Positions 53,996 through 62,895 of a DNA stretch of 64,000 nt are shown piece by piece. The stretch's first letter is position 1. Each line of letters begins with the position of its first letter. Both the position numbers and the translations under genes were made by a program. Source of the stretch: JAFGPS01 sp964628465 (lineage in GTDB: Bacteria; Planctomycetota; Phycisphaerae; Sedimentisphaerales; Anaerobacaceae); assembly GCA_964628465.1 (NCBI GenBank), contig CAZVOA010000015.1, positions 1 to 64,000 on the forward strand, written 5' to 3'. The notes under the pieces were generated by a model that was given only the letters and a program-made list of their open reading frames with translations, searched no databases and was not told where the DNA came from.

Positions 53996-54484
53996 ATGGG
54001 CATGTCAGCAAAATCTAATAAAAATGAGAAAAAAGGCCCCGTAGCGGTCAATAAAAAAGCCCTCATGAATTTCGAGATAGTCGAGAAATTCGAGGCCGGA
54101 ATCTCTCTGTTGGGTACGGAAGTCAAATCACTTCGTATTGGAGCCGCCGACCTTAGCGGTTCTTACGCCAGAATCGACGGCCAAGAGTGTTTGCTATGCG
54201 GCACGAGTATTAACCAGTATCAGCAGGCCGGAGCCCGCCCGCACGACCCGACTCGTAAGAGAAAACTGCTCCTGCATAAAGCTGAGATACGTAAAATAAA
54301 AATAAAGCTCGAACAAAGGGGTTTTACCTTAGTGCCTCTTAAAATATATTTTAATGACAGGGGTATTGCTAAAATTGAGCTTGGGCTGGCAAGAGGCAAA
54401 AGGCAATACGATAAACGAACGACAATTACCGAGCGTGACCAGAAACGCGATTTGGACAGGAATATGAAAAAATATCATAGATAG
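53996..54484 (+). CDS. smpB: SsrA-binding protein SmpB
   Basis: The 162-residue SmpB binds tmRNA and delivers it to stalled ribosomes. Characteristic pieces are NFEIVEKFEAGISLLGTEVK, SYARIDGQECLLCGTSI, RKRKLLLHKAEI and ELGLARGKRQYDKR with the basic C-terminal tail. The start may be ATG 53996 or 54002, which differ by two codons. No ssrA gene was recognised in the window. Confidence 0.96.
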   Translation: MGMSAKSNKNEKKGPVAVNKKALMNFEIVEKFEAGISLLGTEVKSLRIGAADLSGSYARIDGQECLLCGTSINQYQQAGARPHDPTRKRKLLLHKAEIRKIKIKLEQRGFTLVPLKIYFNDRGIAKIELGLARGKRQYDKRTTITERDQKRDLDRNMKKYHR

Positions 54485-54615
54485 AAGTGAACTAAAGTTA
54501 AAAGTGCCTAAACTGAGCTAAAGTTAAAAATAGAAAAATTCAAATCAAACTTTAGTCATTTTACACTTTAGTCACTTTTAACTTCTTTACAACTTTAGGC
54601 AATTTAGACACTTTT
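54484..54615. repeat. AAGTTAAAAGTG-family inverted repeat, copy 2
   Basis: GAAGTGAACTAAAGTTAAAA and the following GTGCCTAAACTGAGCTAAAG are mirrored by CTTTAGTCATTTTACACTTT and AGTCACTTTTAACTTCTT. The words match the element at 18964-19065. It fills the gap between smpB and the DUF1844 gene and is non-coding. Confidence 0.65.
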
Positions 54616-54632
54616 AAAACTTGGAGAACACT

Positions 54633-55013
54633 ATGGCTGATTCAGAAAAAAAAGAAAAGAAAAAAATCATAATTGACGAAGACTGGAAACAGGAAGCACA
54701 AAAAGAGAAGGAAATTTTAGCTGCGGAAGATGAAAACGAAGAAATGGAGGACGATGGACGGGGTCCTTTGCCGCCGGGAGATTTCGCGGCCCTTATAAGT
54801 ATGCTTATGACACAATCGCTATTCGCAATGGGATTTCTCCAGATAAAGGGACAAGAGCCTAAAGAACCTGATTTGGAAATGGCAAAATATAATATCGATA
54901 TGCTTGAGACTCTTGAGGCAAAAACCAAAGGCAATTTGACTGACCAGGAACAGAAGGTTTTGTCCGATACTCTTACTCAACTGCGAATGGCTTATGTTAA
55001 AATTGCGGGATAA
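54633..55013 (+). CDS. DUF1844 family protein
   Basis: A DUF1844 protein: acidic N-terminus with Lys-rich stretch, then the conserved hydrophobic core FAALISMLMTQSLFAMGFLQ, EPDLEMAKYNIDMLETLEAK, and TLTQLRMAYVKI. The family is frequent in Planctomycetota; function unknown. The frame can open at TTG 54621, but ATG 54633 with GGAGA upstream is preferred (126 residues). It lies 5 nt before trpC and is co-transcribed with it. Confidence 0.85.
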   Translation: MADSEKKEKKKIIIDEDWKQEAQKEKEILAAEDENEEMEDDGRGPLPPGDFAALISMLMTQSLFAMGFLQIKGQEPKEPDLEMAKYNIDMLETLEAKTKGNLTDQEQKVLSDTLTQLRMAYVKIAG

Positions 55014-55018
55014 TAAAC

Positions 55019-55822
55019 TTGGCAAATATATTAGATCAAATAATAGCTGACAAAATAATCGAAGTCCAAGCGAGAAAGTCACGTATAAATCTCGACGAAC
55101 TCAAAGAGCAAATCAGCATTATGCCTAAATGCCGCGATTTCTACAAGGCAGTCACCGGAAAAAATCCCCGGGGTATAAACATTATTGCTGAAATAAAAAA
55201 AGCCTCGCCGTCCGCGGGTTTAATCCGCGGGGATTTCGACCCGGTCATTATAGCGCAGACATACAAAAAATGCGGCGCAAATGCTATAAGCGTGCTAACC
55301 GATGAAAAATACTTTCAGGGTAAGCTCGAATATTTGAGCCTGGTACACGATATGGTGGATTTACCTGTCCTGCGCAAAGATTTTATAATAGACGAGTGGC
55401 AGATTTACGAAGCTCGTGCGGCAGGTGCGGATGCAATCCTGCTGATTGCCGATGTGCTGTCATATGATGCTTTGATGGATATGATGATAGTCGCGTCTGA
55501 ACTTACTTTGACTGTACTTCTTGAAGTTCATAGCGAAGATACATTACTGAAAATTCGCAGCCTGTTGGAATTCCCGCGAAAAGAATGCAGCGTTCTTGGC
55601 ATAAATAATCGCGACCTGACAACAATGCGGGTGGATTTGAATACAACCGGGAAACTGGCCAGGCTTTTACGTAACACAGATAAACTTGTCGCTGAAAGCG
55701 GCGTGAAAACAAGAAGCGATGTCGAAAAACTCATGAAAGACGGTGTAAAAGCAGTTCTGATTGGACAAACGCTTTGTGAACATCCTGATATCGAAGAAAA
55801 ATTCAGGGAATTGTTTGGTTGA
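55019..55822 (+). CDS. trpC: Indole-3-glycerol phosphate synthase
   Basis: The 267-residue TIM-barrel enzyme of tryptophan synthesis converts CdRP to indole-3-glycerol phosphate. Motifs include IIAEIKKASPSAG (catalytic Lys), DEKYFQG, VLRKDFIID (catalytic Lys), LEVHSED, GINNRDL and VAESGVKTRSDV. The start is TTG, matching the family N-terminus NILDQIIADK. Other trp genes are absent; the partner is the DUF1844 gene. Confidence 0.96.
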   Translation: MANILDQIIADKIIEVQARKSRINLDELKEQISIMPKCRDFYKAVTGKNPRGINIIAEIKKASPSAGLIRGDFDPVIIAQTYKKCGANAISVLTDEKYFQGKLEYLSLVHDMVDLPVLRKDFIIDEWQIYEARAAGADAILLIADVLSYDALMDMMIVASELTLTVLLEVHSEDTLLKIRSLLEFPRKECSVLGINNRDLTTMRVDLNTTGKLARLLRNTDKLVAESGVKTRSDVEKLMKDGVKAVLIGQTLCEHPDIEEKFRELFG

Positions 55823-55870
55823 AAATACTGCGAAATATAACAGGCGGAATATAGTTTCTAAAACCTCTTA

Positions 55871-56644
55871 TTAAAAAGCCATCCATAAAATCCTTGCGGC
55901 CGCTATTAATAAAGCTGCCGCAAGCCCTCGAACTATTCCTTTTCCGCCAATCTTGCCGGAAGCCCAAGCACCAAGTTGGGCGCCTGCTATAACACCTGTT
56001 AGCAATCCGAGGACCATTATGTATTTTCCGTTCAGGTTTCCTGCAAAGATATGAAATACTGTTACTGAAAATGTCATTATCGCAAGGACAAAATGACTTG
56101 TAGCGGTTGCGATATGAACGGGAAAACCAAGCAGATAAATCATAACAGGTACGTGTATTACTCCGCCGCCAATCCCGAGCATGGAAGAAAGCATGCCTAC
56201 AAGGAAACTTGAAATTATGCCGAAGCTCAAATTATATTTGTGTGCTGAGCCGTCGTGACTTTCTTTAAGCTTTCCCGGCTGTATTATGAGGTATAAACTC
56301 ACAAGAAGCATAACAATTCCGAAGAAACCATAAAATATCTGCCGGGGTATATAGTCTATGATAACAGCGCCAAGAATAGAACCGGGTACTGCGGTTAAAG
56401 CGAATAATAACCCGGCCCGGTAATTTATTCTTTTCTTTTTCGCGTAAGCAATTGAACCTGAAATTGAGTTGCCGCATATCATTGCCAGGGAAATCGCTGT
56501 TAGTGTTATGGGTGACATACTTTTATAGAACACCAGCAAAACCGGCATGACGATAAATCCGCCTCCGGCACCGACAAGCGTTCCGAACGCCCCGGCGATA
56601 AATCCAAGAATCATAAGCCAGAGAAATTCCATCAAAGACTCCAA
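55871..56644 (-). CDS. TauE/SafE family membrane transporter
   Basis: The 257-residue protein of about eight TM helices has the two GxGGGxxxxP-type motifs of this family: VGAGGGFIVMPVLL in the first half and LGIGGGVIHVPVMI in the second. These transporters move organosulfur or related anions. No neighbouring sulfur gene identifies the substrate. The spacing to the upstream gene (40 nt) allows an operon. Confidence 0.9.
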   Translation of the reverse strand: MESLMEFLWLMILGFIAGAFGTLVGAGGGFIVMPVLLVFYKSMSPITLTAISLAMICGNSISGSIAYAKKKRINYRAGLLFALTAVPGSILGAVIIDYIPRQIFYGFFGIVMLLVSLYLIIQPGKLKESHDGSAHKYNLSFGIISSFLVGMLSSMLGIGGGVIHVPVMIYLLGFPVHIATATSHFVLAIMTFSVTVFHIFAGNLNGKYIMVLGLLTGVIAGAQLGAWASGKIGGKGIVRGLAAALLIAAARILWMAF

Positions 56645-56684
56645 ACAGCCGTAAAAAGAAAAATACTTATGCTGTCATTATATG

Positions 56685-57371
56685 TTAATTCCTGCTGTTT
56701 TTAAAAATATTTATTCCTAAAAACGCAATAAATATCTCGGCGGAAAAAACAGCGATATATTCCACGATAGGAATATTAAAAAGTATATTAGCGGGAAAAA
56801 TAATCGCATTCGCGACAAAAGCAAACATGCCAATCATGGAAGCGGTCTTATATTCAGAAAGGCTCCTTAATTTCCATGCTAAAATTCCAATACCGATTGA
56901 CAGGAAGATAAAAAGAAGGAATGTTAAGACGATATGAGGCGACGTTAAAAACGAAAAATTTCTTTCTGTCGAAGACTTCTCTATCAACTGAATATCTGAG
57001 GCTGTTTCCGGGTAAAGTCCTCCGCATATTAGCAGAGCAATTCCGGCAAGAATCAAAAATATCTGCCCCTTTCTGATTGAGATATTATTGTATTTTTCGT
57101 TCAATATATATAATCCGCCGGCAAAGAATATAATCGCAATTGCCTGAACAACTTGTCCTGTATTATACCAGAAATTCCCGCCGACATTATAATCCATATT
57201 TCCCAAATCACTGTGCCAGTTTACAAATGGATTAAACTTTACTTCATTATTTTTATTCCATATTATCAATGCCGGTAAAGTAAAAAGGAATTCAGTGAGT
57301 AACACTGTTACTCCGAATATAGAACTGAGCGGCTGCATAAATATCTTTTTAGCAAAACAGCTTTTTCCCAT
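56685..57371 (-). CDS. DUF998-like membrane protein
   Basis: The 228-residue polytopic protein has six TM segments and a DUF998-like pattern: NPFVNWHSDLGNMDYNVGGNF, GLYPETASDIQ, HIVLTFLLFIFLSIG. Function unknown. It lies 18 nt downstream of the alpha-toroid protein gene and may be part of the same transcript as TauE/SafE. Confidence 0.7.
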   Translation of the reverse strand: MGKSCFAKKIFMQPLSSIFGVTVLLTEFLFTLPALIIWNKNNEVKFNPFVNWHSDLGNMDYNVGGNFWYNTGQVVQAIAIIFFAGGLYILNEKYNNISIRKGQIFLILAGIALLICGGLYPETASDIQLIEKSSTERNFSFLTSPHIVLTFLLFIFLSIGIGILAWKLRSLSEYKTASMIGMFAFVANAIIFPANILFNIPIVEYIAVFSAEIFIAFLGINIFKNSRN

Positions 57372-57389
57372 ATATTCCCTTATCTTCTT

Positions 57390-58379
57390 TCAGTTTCCAA
57401 AATATCTTTTAAAAATTCTGCAAATACTGAGTGTCAGCCACAACTGTGTTTCACATTGTTTCTTATTAACGCCGGTTTTATGGATTTTTGAATAGGATAT
57501 TTTCCAAAAGCCGTTTTTCTGCTGATTATCCACGAACCATTGCAATGCGATTTTAATATCATCATCTTCTTTTGGCAATCCAATTAATGAAATAGAATCC
57601 ATTGCCGCGACTAAATGATTCCACCAGTAAGGAAATTGAAAACGCACCCAGTTGTCAGGATGCTGATACCATGTCCAGTTGTCTTTCTTAAGGAATTTCG
57701 ACTTTAATAATTCCGCGGCTTTTATCGCGTATTCGGAATGTTGATATTTCGGATGAACGGAAAAAGCCCTGATAACCATTCCTGTTCCCGCCGCGGAAAA
57801 AGGTTTTGTTTTGTCGAAATCCTTCACGGGTTCTATATCCATCCTCTCAGTAATTTCGCACATTTCCTTCCAACTGTGATTGATTAGACCGGGGCTTCCA
57901 ATTACCCAGCCGCCGTCGTTTTGTCTCATGTCAATCAGCCATTTCATTGCTTTTTCAACACGTTTATCTTTTTCGTAACCGGCTTTAATCAGCAGATAAA
58001 GAATCGCGCCTGTATAATACGGAGCATACTGGTTTCCCAGGATACCGCGTATGTCACCTTCTTCCGACTGGCGGGAAAAAACATATTCAGCGGCTTGTGC
58101 GATAGCAGGGTGTTCTTTGTTTAAACCGTACTGGTCAATTAAAAACCGTAATTGCCGCCACGTTTCAAGTAATGGGTGTTTAGAGACTGGATTGAACTCG
58201 CCGTTCTCTCTTTGCTTCTTTAATATCTTTTTTACTTCGGGCAGTTCCCATATTTCCTGAATCGGCCCGACTTTTTCGTCCAGCAAATCTCGTTTTGTGA
58301 AATACATAGCCGCAGGATTGCCGGATGACAATAGAGGTTCAATCGGATCATATTTCAGTTTTTCAACCCAGCTTTTCAT
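57390..58379 (-). CDS. Prenyltransferase/squalene-cyclase-like alpha-toroid protein
   Basis: The 329 residues consist of helical repeats of alpha/alpha-toroid type with QNDGGWVIGSPG and DNQQKNGFWKI QW-like motifs. They lack the DXDD/DCTAE acids of true cyclases, so this is probably not a terpene cyclase. Trp and Tyr are abundant. Function is unknown; similar proteins occur beside DJ-1-like genes in anaerobes. Confidence 0.75.
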   Translation of the reverse strand: MKSWVEKLKYDPIEPLLSSGNPAAMYFTKRDLLDEKVGPIQEIWELPEVKKILKKQRENGEFNPVSKHPLLETWRQLRFLIDQYGLNKEHPAIAQAAEYVFSRQSEEGDIRGILGNQYAPYYTGAILYLLIKAGYEKDKRVEKAMKWLIDMRQNDGGWVIGSPGLINHSWKEMCEITERMDIEPVKDFDKTKPFSAAGTGMVIRAFSVHPKYQHSEYAIKAAELLKSKFLKKDNWTWYQHPDNWVRFQFPYWWNHLVAAMDSISLIGLPKEDDDIKIALQWFVDNQQKNGFWKISYSKIHKTGVNKKQCETQLWLTLSICRIFKRYFGN

Positions 58380-58389
58380 GGAGATTATC

Positions 58390-59010
58390 TTACTTCAATG
58401 ATTCCATTAAAGAAAAGAAGTATTTTGTTTCTTGTGTTTTATATAACTGATACCACGCTTCCAGAGTTGCCGGTTTCATTAAATTTGTTTTTTTGAGTAC
58501 TTCATACGAAAATTCCAAAGCGGCCAGACCGGTGGCAGTTATCAGGTTGTTATCCACAACTACAGGTTGATTTAAATAAAACTTATCGCCTGCATATTCA
58601 GGGCATGTCATTTTCAGTAATTCTTTGGCATTGCTGGTATGCTTTCTATTATCCAACAATCCTTTTTGTGCAAGAGCCATTGTAGCTCCGCAAATTGCCG
58701 CGATTATTACATTCTTATTTATTACATCTGAAACAAGATTCAATATCTTATTGTTACTCTCTTCGAGCCAGGTTTCCGCACCGGGTAAAATAAGCAAATC
58801 TTTTTCATGAAAAGTTATTTTATCAATACACTTATCAGGTGTAATTGTAATTCCACCCATTGTCTTTATGGGTTCGAGAGTATTTCCAATTTTAATAAGA
58901 TTAACCGGCGTTTTTGTTTTATCCAAAAATCTGCCGCTGTTAATTTCAGCAGTTAAATAACCAATTTCCCAATCTGCTAATGTGTTTAACACATATAAAT
59001 ATACATTCAT
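58390..59010 (-). CDS. DJ-1/PfpI family protein
   Basis: The frame opens at 59049, but ATG 59010 with AAGGGAA upstream gives a clean MNVYLYVLNTLADWEIG start (206 residues). It has the flavodoxin-like fold with catalytic-type Cys in the nucleophile elbow AAICGATMALA, and LLILPGAETWLE. Close relatives are putative type-1 glutamine amidotransferases. Substrate unknown. It is followed 10 nt on by the alpha-toroid protein gene. Confidence 0.85.
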   Translation of the reverse strand: MNVYLYVLNTLADWEIGYLTAEINSGRFLDKTKTPVNLIKIGNTLEPIKTMGGITITPDKCIDKITFHEKDLLILPGAETWLEESNNKILNLVSDVINKNVIIAAICGATMALAQKGLLDNRKHTSNAKELLKMTCPEYAGDKFYLNQPVVVDNNLITATGLAALEFSYEVLKKTNLMKPATLEAWYQLYKTQETKYFFSLMESLK

Positions 59011-59074
59011 AAAAATTCCCTTAAAAATATTGATTTTATTATTGTTCAATAAAAAAGGGAAATAATCAACTTTA

Positions 59075-59695
59075 TTATTTTTTTCTTACGGGCATACGCA
59101 GAATCGTTTTAAGTTTTTCAGGCGCAACTCTGCATGGATCGGAAATATAAATTTCGTGGTGCATTCCATGAAACTCCATTCCCTGTTCATTTGCGAAATC
59201 CATCATTTTAGTCAAGGTTTCAGCCTCTTTATCGTAAGGTCCGACATGTAATGCCTGAACACACAAACCTTCCGAAATCGATTCGAGTTTAACCTGTTTT
59301 ACTTCAGGGGGCTTGCCTTTTGCAAGAAGTTTTTCCGCCGCTTTATCCAAATCTTCATTTTCAACAAAATCCGGCGTTCTGATTAAAAATATCCAGTTCC
59401 ATTTTTCCTGCGGCGTATTTGAAAAATCGTAACTGTCTCCATCCAGCCAGTACCGGCATTCCAATTTGCAAACTGTATAATCCTCCATTCCCGCAAACTT
59501 TCGGGTCATTTTAATTGTATAAGCCGCACCATACAAAGCTCCTATTTTTGCGGAGAATTCATCACCTCCCGGTGCGCCCCGGCCGGTTATTGCTAAATAT
59601 TTCGCGGGCCTGATTTCTACAAGCTGAGGTTTTTGAGTCGCTGCGTATTGGTCTTTATTTAATTTGAATAAATCTATTTTTTCAGTCTGTGACAT
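59075..59695 (-). CDS. GyrI-like small-molecule-binding protein
   Basis: The 206-residue protein matches the GyrI-like ligand-binding family: PQLVEIRPAKYLAITGRGAP at the N-terminus, WNWIFLIRTPDFV, and CVQALHVGPYDKEAETLTKM, the last being the acidic binding loop. It has no DNA-binding domain. It lies 15 nt downstream of an AraC/GyrI regulator, so both probably respond to the same ligand. Confidence 0.85.
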   Translation of the reverse strand: MSQTEKIDLFKLNKDQYAATQKPQLVEIRPAKYLAITGRGAPGGDEFSAKIGALYGAAYTIKMTRKFAGMEDYTVCKLECRYWLDGDSYDFSNTPQEKWNWIFLIRTPDFVENEDLDKAAEKLLAKGKPPEVKQVKLESISEGLCVQALHVGPYDKEAETLTKMMDFANEQGMEFHGMHHEIYISDPCRVAPEKLKTILRMPVRKK

Positions 59696-59710
59696 AATTA
59701 ATTTTCTCCA

Positions 59711-60610
59711 TTATTTTTTCGGTTTAAGCGGCAGGCAAATATCTGTAATCAAATCTTCCGGCTCGGTATTATCCGGTGCATTTATATAAAACTCCATACA
59801 TGGTTCGGAGCGGAATTCTCTTCCGCTGTTCACTAACCACTGGCCGTATAGTTTTAAATATGTTTCACCGAGCTTGTTATATGGCCCGAAATGAGTCGTT
59901 ACGGCGTATTCACCGCCGCCGATTGTCTGGACGGCGATTTCATCAGAAGGTGTAAAATCATCACCAACTGTAACACATGCGTCATAGCGGATTTTTTCGG
60001 GAGCGGTAACTTCCGGATCATCGTAGCATATCCCGGCAAACTGACATCGGCCGCCGAGCAAGCCTTCTTTCCCAAGGTACATGCAAAGTTTATCCCATGC
60101 GATACCAACCTGGTCATAAGGCCCGACATGCCGCACATATGCCACTTTCATAGGTTCAATAGTTTTAATTTCAACATCCATTTTTTCATCTCCAATCAAA
60201 ATAGTAATATCATTTTCCTGTACATTGTCTTTGTAATGAATGTTTGCTTTGCCGATTTGTGTTACGAGAGTATTGTTCGACCTGAATTCCGAAGGCGAAT
60301 AATTGAAAGCCTGCCTGAATGCACGCGAAAAGGCTTCATGTGTCTGATAGCCTGAATCGAATGCAATATCGGTGACAGGTTTTTCAGTGTACTTGAGGTA
60401 CGAAGCCGCACGTTCGAGTCTGAGCCTGCGAATATGCTCCTGAAGTGATTCCCCGACAAGCCCGCGAAAAACCCGGTGAAAATGATACTGGGAAAAATGA
60501 GCTTTCTTAGCCAGTTCCTCCAGTGACATTTCCCTGTCGAGATTTTTCTGGATATGCACAAGCACATGCATAATCCGCTTTACATAAATTTTTTCAGTCG
60601 ATTTTTTCAT
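59711..60610 (-). CDS. AraC-family regulator with C-terminal GyrI-like domain
   Basis: Two HTH AraC helices (SLEELAKKAHFSQYHFHRVF; VTDIAFDSGYQTHEAFSRAF) lie at about residues 20-105, followed by a GyrI-like ligand domain (about 140-299; VAYVRHVGPYDQVGIAWDK, VTTHFGPYNKLGETYLKLYG). The layout is that of Rob/SoxS-type drug-response regulators. The frame opens at 60637, but Met10 at 60610 is more family-like (299 residues). It should control itself and the downstream genes. Confidence 0.9.
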   Translation of the reverse strand: MKKSTEKIYVKRIMHVLVHIQKNLDREMSLEELAKKAHFSQYHFHRVFRGLVGESLQEHIRRLRLERAASYLKYTEKPVTDIAFDSGYQTHEAFSRAFRQAFNYSPSEFRSNNTLVTQIGKANIHYKDNVQENDITILIGDEKMDVEIKTIEPMKVAYVRHVGPYDQVGIAWDKLCMYLGKEGLLGGRCQFAGICYDDPEVTAPEKIRYDACVTVGDDFTPSDEIAVQTIGGGEYAVTTHFGPYNKLGETYLKLYGQWLVNSGREFRSEPCMEFYINAPDNTEPEDLITDICLPLKPKK

Positions 60611-60697
60611 AGCAAAACCATTCAAAACAATTATCAATACAGGGAAATTATACTAACTATATCTTACGCACGCTTGATAGTTTTTGCTATTTTTAAA

Positions 60698-61666
60698 TTA
60701 CGGCTGGAGGATGTCTTCGGTGCGGCCGTCTATGGAGATTATTACTTCTTTGACAGTTGAGAATTGTTTCAGGGTTTGTGTTATTTCCGCCCGGATGGCT
60801 CCGACTCGTGCTGAGCCGCCTACCTGGAATTCCAACTGCTTGTCGAAATCGACTCGCGCGATTCCATCTACAATTGAAAGTTTTTGGATTTTTACACCTG
60901 TGTTGATACTGGTTAAAAATCCCGCCGCTTTTTCCTGCTCCGTCGGTCCTTTTAATAATTCTTCTACCGCGGCTCTCGCTACACTCTGAGTCTTAGGTAT
61001 TACCCGCTGGCATGTAAAAGCGCTGTTCCCGGAAAAGTTCGAGTCGAGTTTTATATTACTGAAAAAAACTTTTACCGCGATTGTATTCGGCTCGCTGAAA
61101 ACAACCGGTATTCTAAATTCTCTATTGTTTGCAACCAAATCAGACGGATTGTTGTTACGAATAATTAAAGTGCCGCTTTTGCCAAAGTCCGGCGTAAATT
61201 TCAGTTTTGAACTGAATTGCACGAACTCTTCCGTCATCCATTCCGTTTTTGCGTTAGCCTGGCCGCGAGCTATTATTTTACCTTCGGAATCGCTGAGCGT
61301 CACCGGAAAGTCACCTTCAAAGAACCAGAATCCGCGTGCCTTTCCTTCAATAATAAGAGGGCTGGCTATTTTCTGTAATGGGACCGGGGTAGTGACGATA
61401 ATCAAATCACTTATAGAGCGGCCGGTATAACCTGATTTCACCTGTTCCGGTTCTGTTGGTTTCGGTTGTACTTTTGCTTCTTCGGATTTGACCTCGTTAG
61501 TTTTTGTTTCGCGGGGAGGAATTGCATTTGGATTTACTTGCACGGAATTTGATTCATTTGTAGTAACCGTGGCTGGTTCATCACCGTTGCCAAGGAAAAT
61601 AAACGCGAGAAAACCACCTGCCAATATTAAAATAATAGCTATAATAGAATTCGATTCACTATTCAT
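60698..61666 (-). CDS. Gmad2 / GerMN-domain lipoprotein-like membrane protein
   Basis: The protein has an N-terminal TM (IIAIILILAGGFLAFIFL), a proline/lysine-rich linker, a Gmad2 Ig-like domain (VTTPVPLQKIASPLIIEGKA, GFWFFEGDFPVTLSD), and a C-terminal GerMN domain (VKVFFSN, RAAVEELLKGPTEQEKAAGF, GIARVDFDKQL). The start is Met13 (MNSESNSII) at 61666; the upstream residues are not a signal. Such proteins, named from Bacillus GerM, are also found in non-sporulating bacteria and probably act in the envelope. Confidence 0.85.
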   Translation of the reverse strand: MNSESNSIIAIILILAGGFLAFIFLGNGDEPATVTTNESNSVQVNPNAIPPRETKTNEVKSEEAKVQPKPTEPEQVKSGYTGRSISDLIIVTTPVPLQKIASPLIIEGKARGFWFFEGDFPVTLSDSEGKIIARGQANAKTEWMTEEFVQFSSKLKFTPDFGKSGTLIIRNNNPSDLVANNREFRIPVVFSEPNTIAVKVFFSNIKLDSNFSGNSAFTCQRVIPKTQSVARAAVEELLKGPTEQEKAAGFLTSINTGVKIQKLSIVDGIARVDFDKQLEFQVGGSARVGAIRAEITQTLKQFSTVKEVIISIDGRTEDILQP

Positions 61667-61891
61667 CGAAAAATCCTTCAAAAACCAGCCGCGATATATC
61701 ACGGCTTAAAATATAATGCTTTCCCGATTGTACCCGAATAACAAATTAAATCAAGCCGCTCGAATATTTAACGAGGATAAAAGTGCATTATTTAATAAAA
61801 TTAAAAATAAATTAAATATTATTAAAGTTTTTCTTGTTTTAACTTTATTAAAGTGTATATTAATAATATTGAAGTGAATAAAGGATTTCTT

Positions 61892-62194
61892 ATGGAAAAT
61901 AATATACCGGAATGGGCAACTGGACTTAATGACGAAGACTGGCAGTTTATCAAGCGGCTGATTCTTGCCTCCGGCTCGCTGAAGGATATTGCCAATCAAT
62001 ACGGCATTTCATATCCGACAATAAGGATAAGACTCAATCGCCTTATCGAGAAGGTGCAGATTCTTGATTCTAAAAAGCCCAAGACGAAATTCCATCAATC
62101 AGTGAGATTACTCGTCGCCGAAGGTAAACTCGATATTGTATTGGCCAAGCAGTTAATAAAACTTTTCGAGGAAAATACAGAAAGGGAAAAATAA
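61892..62194 (+). CDS. DUF2089-like HTH protein
   Basis: The 100-residue protein (start ATG 61892, AAGGA upstream) has an HTH stretch KDIANQYGISYPTIRIRLNR after PEWATGLNDEDWQFIKRLIL. The DUF2089 family has a Zn-ribbon in other members; none is visible here. The small C-terminal helix LLVAEGKLDIVLAKQL is typical. It is followed by two small membrane protein genes with 1- and 16-nt gaps, forming one operon. Role likely regulatory. Confidence 0.8.
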   Translation: MENNIPEWATGLNDEDWQFIKRLILASGSLKDIANQYGISYPTIRIRLNRLIEKVQILDSKKPKTKFHQSVRLLVAEGKLDIVLAKQLIKLFEENTEREK

Positions 62195-62195
62195 A

Positions 62196-62537
62196 ATGGA
62201 GCAATGGTTCGATCCAAGAACAGCCGGAATATTAGGCGGAATAATTGGAACCGTTTTAGGTATAACCGGCGGCTTAATTGGCGGTCTAAGTACTATTTGT
62301 GTTCAGAGAGGCTGGAAAAAGTTTTACTATACCATTTTTATATTAGCTATAGCTATAAGTACTGTAATACTCATTACCGGTATCATAGCATTAGTTTGCA
62401 AGCAGCCTTATCATGTGTGGTATCCATTTATTCTTTCAGGTGCATTGGGAACAGGGCTGTTTTCAATCCTGTTTATAGTAATTGGCAAACGATTCACTGA
62501 ATATGAATTAAGAAAAATGCAGGCAAAAGACCTTTAA
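62196..62537 (+). CDS. Small membrane protein, DUF2089 operon
   Basis: The 113 residues contain three to four TM helices: GILGGIIGTVLGITGGLIGGL, FYYTIFILAIAISTVILITG and HVWYPFILSGALGTGLFSIL. Gly-rich first helices are typical of small sensors or transporters. No family recognised. Function unknown. Confidence 0.75.
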   Translation: MEQWFDPRTAGILGGIIGTVLGITGGLIGGLSTICVQRGWKKFYYTIFILAIAISTVILITGIIALVCKQPYHVWYPFILSGALGTGLFSILFIVIGKRFTEYELRKMQAKDL

Positions 62538-62553
62538 ATTCAGGAGATAAATT

Positions 62554-62883
62554 ATGCGATTTTTTAATTGGGCAAAGAATTTCGAAGAACAGCCGACATG
62601 TGGAGACATCCTTAAAAAGGTTCGTAAAACAGAAATATATTATTGGGTATTTGTAGTAATTTCAGTATTAATTGCCTTTGGAGGACTTGGTACTATTGAG
62701 CAGGCAAACGAAGGCGATATGAAACAAATCGGCTGGGGTATATTTTTAATTGTTCTGGGATTAGTTAATGTTGGGGTAATCAAGATTTGGGCGCATTTGA
62801 GATTAGTAATGTACTATATGATTTGGGACCGCAACCATTGGATTGAAGCAGAAATAAAAAAAAACGAAGCGGCGGATATTTAA
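62554..62883 (+). CDS. Small membrane protein, DUF2089 operon
   Basis: The 109-residue protein has a short N-terminal cytosolic part (NWAKNFEEQPTCGDILKKVR), two TM segments (YYWVFVVISVLIAFGGLG and GWGIFLIVLGLVNVGVIKI) and a C-terminal charged tail. AGGAG precedes the ATG. Function unknown; linked to the HTH protein by operon only. Confidence 0.75.
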   Translation: MRFFNWAKNFEEQPTCGDILKKVRKTEIYYWVFVVISVLIAFGGLGTIEQANEGDMKQIGWGIFLIVLGLVNVGVIKIWAHLRLVMYYMIWDRNHWIEAEIKKNEAADI

Positions 62884-62895
62884 TAAATTGAATAT

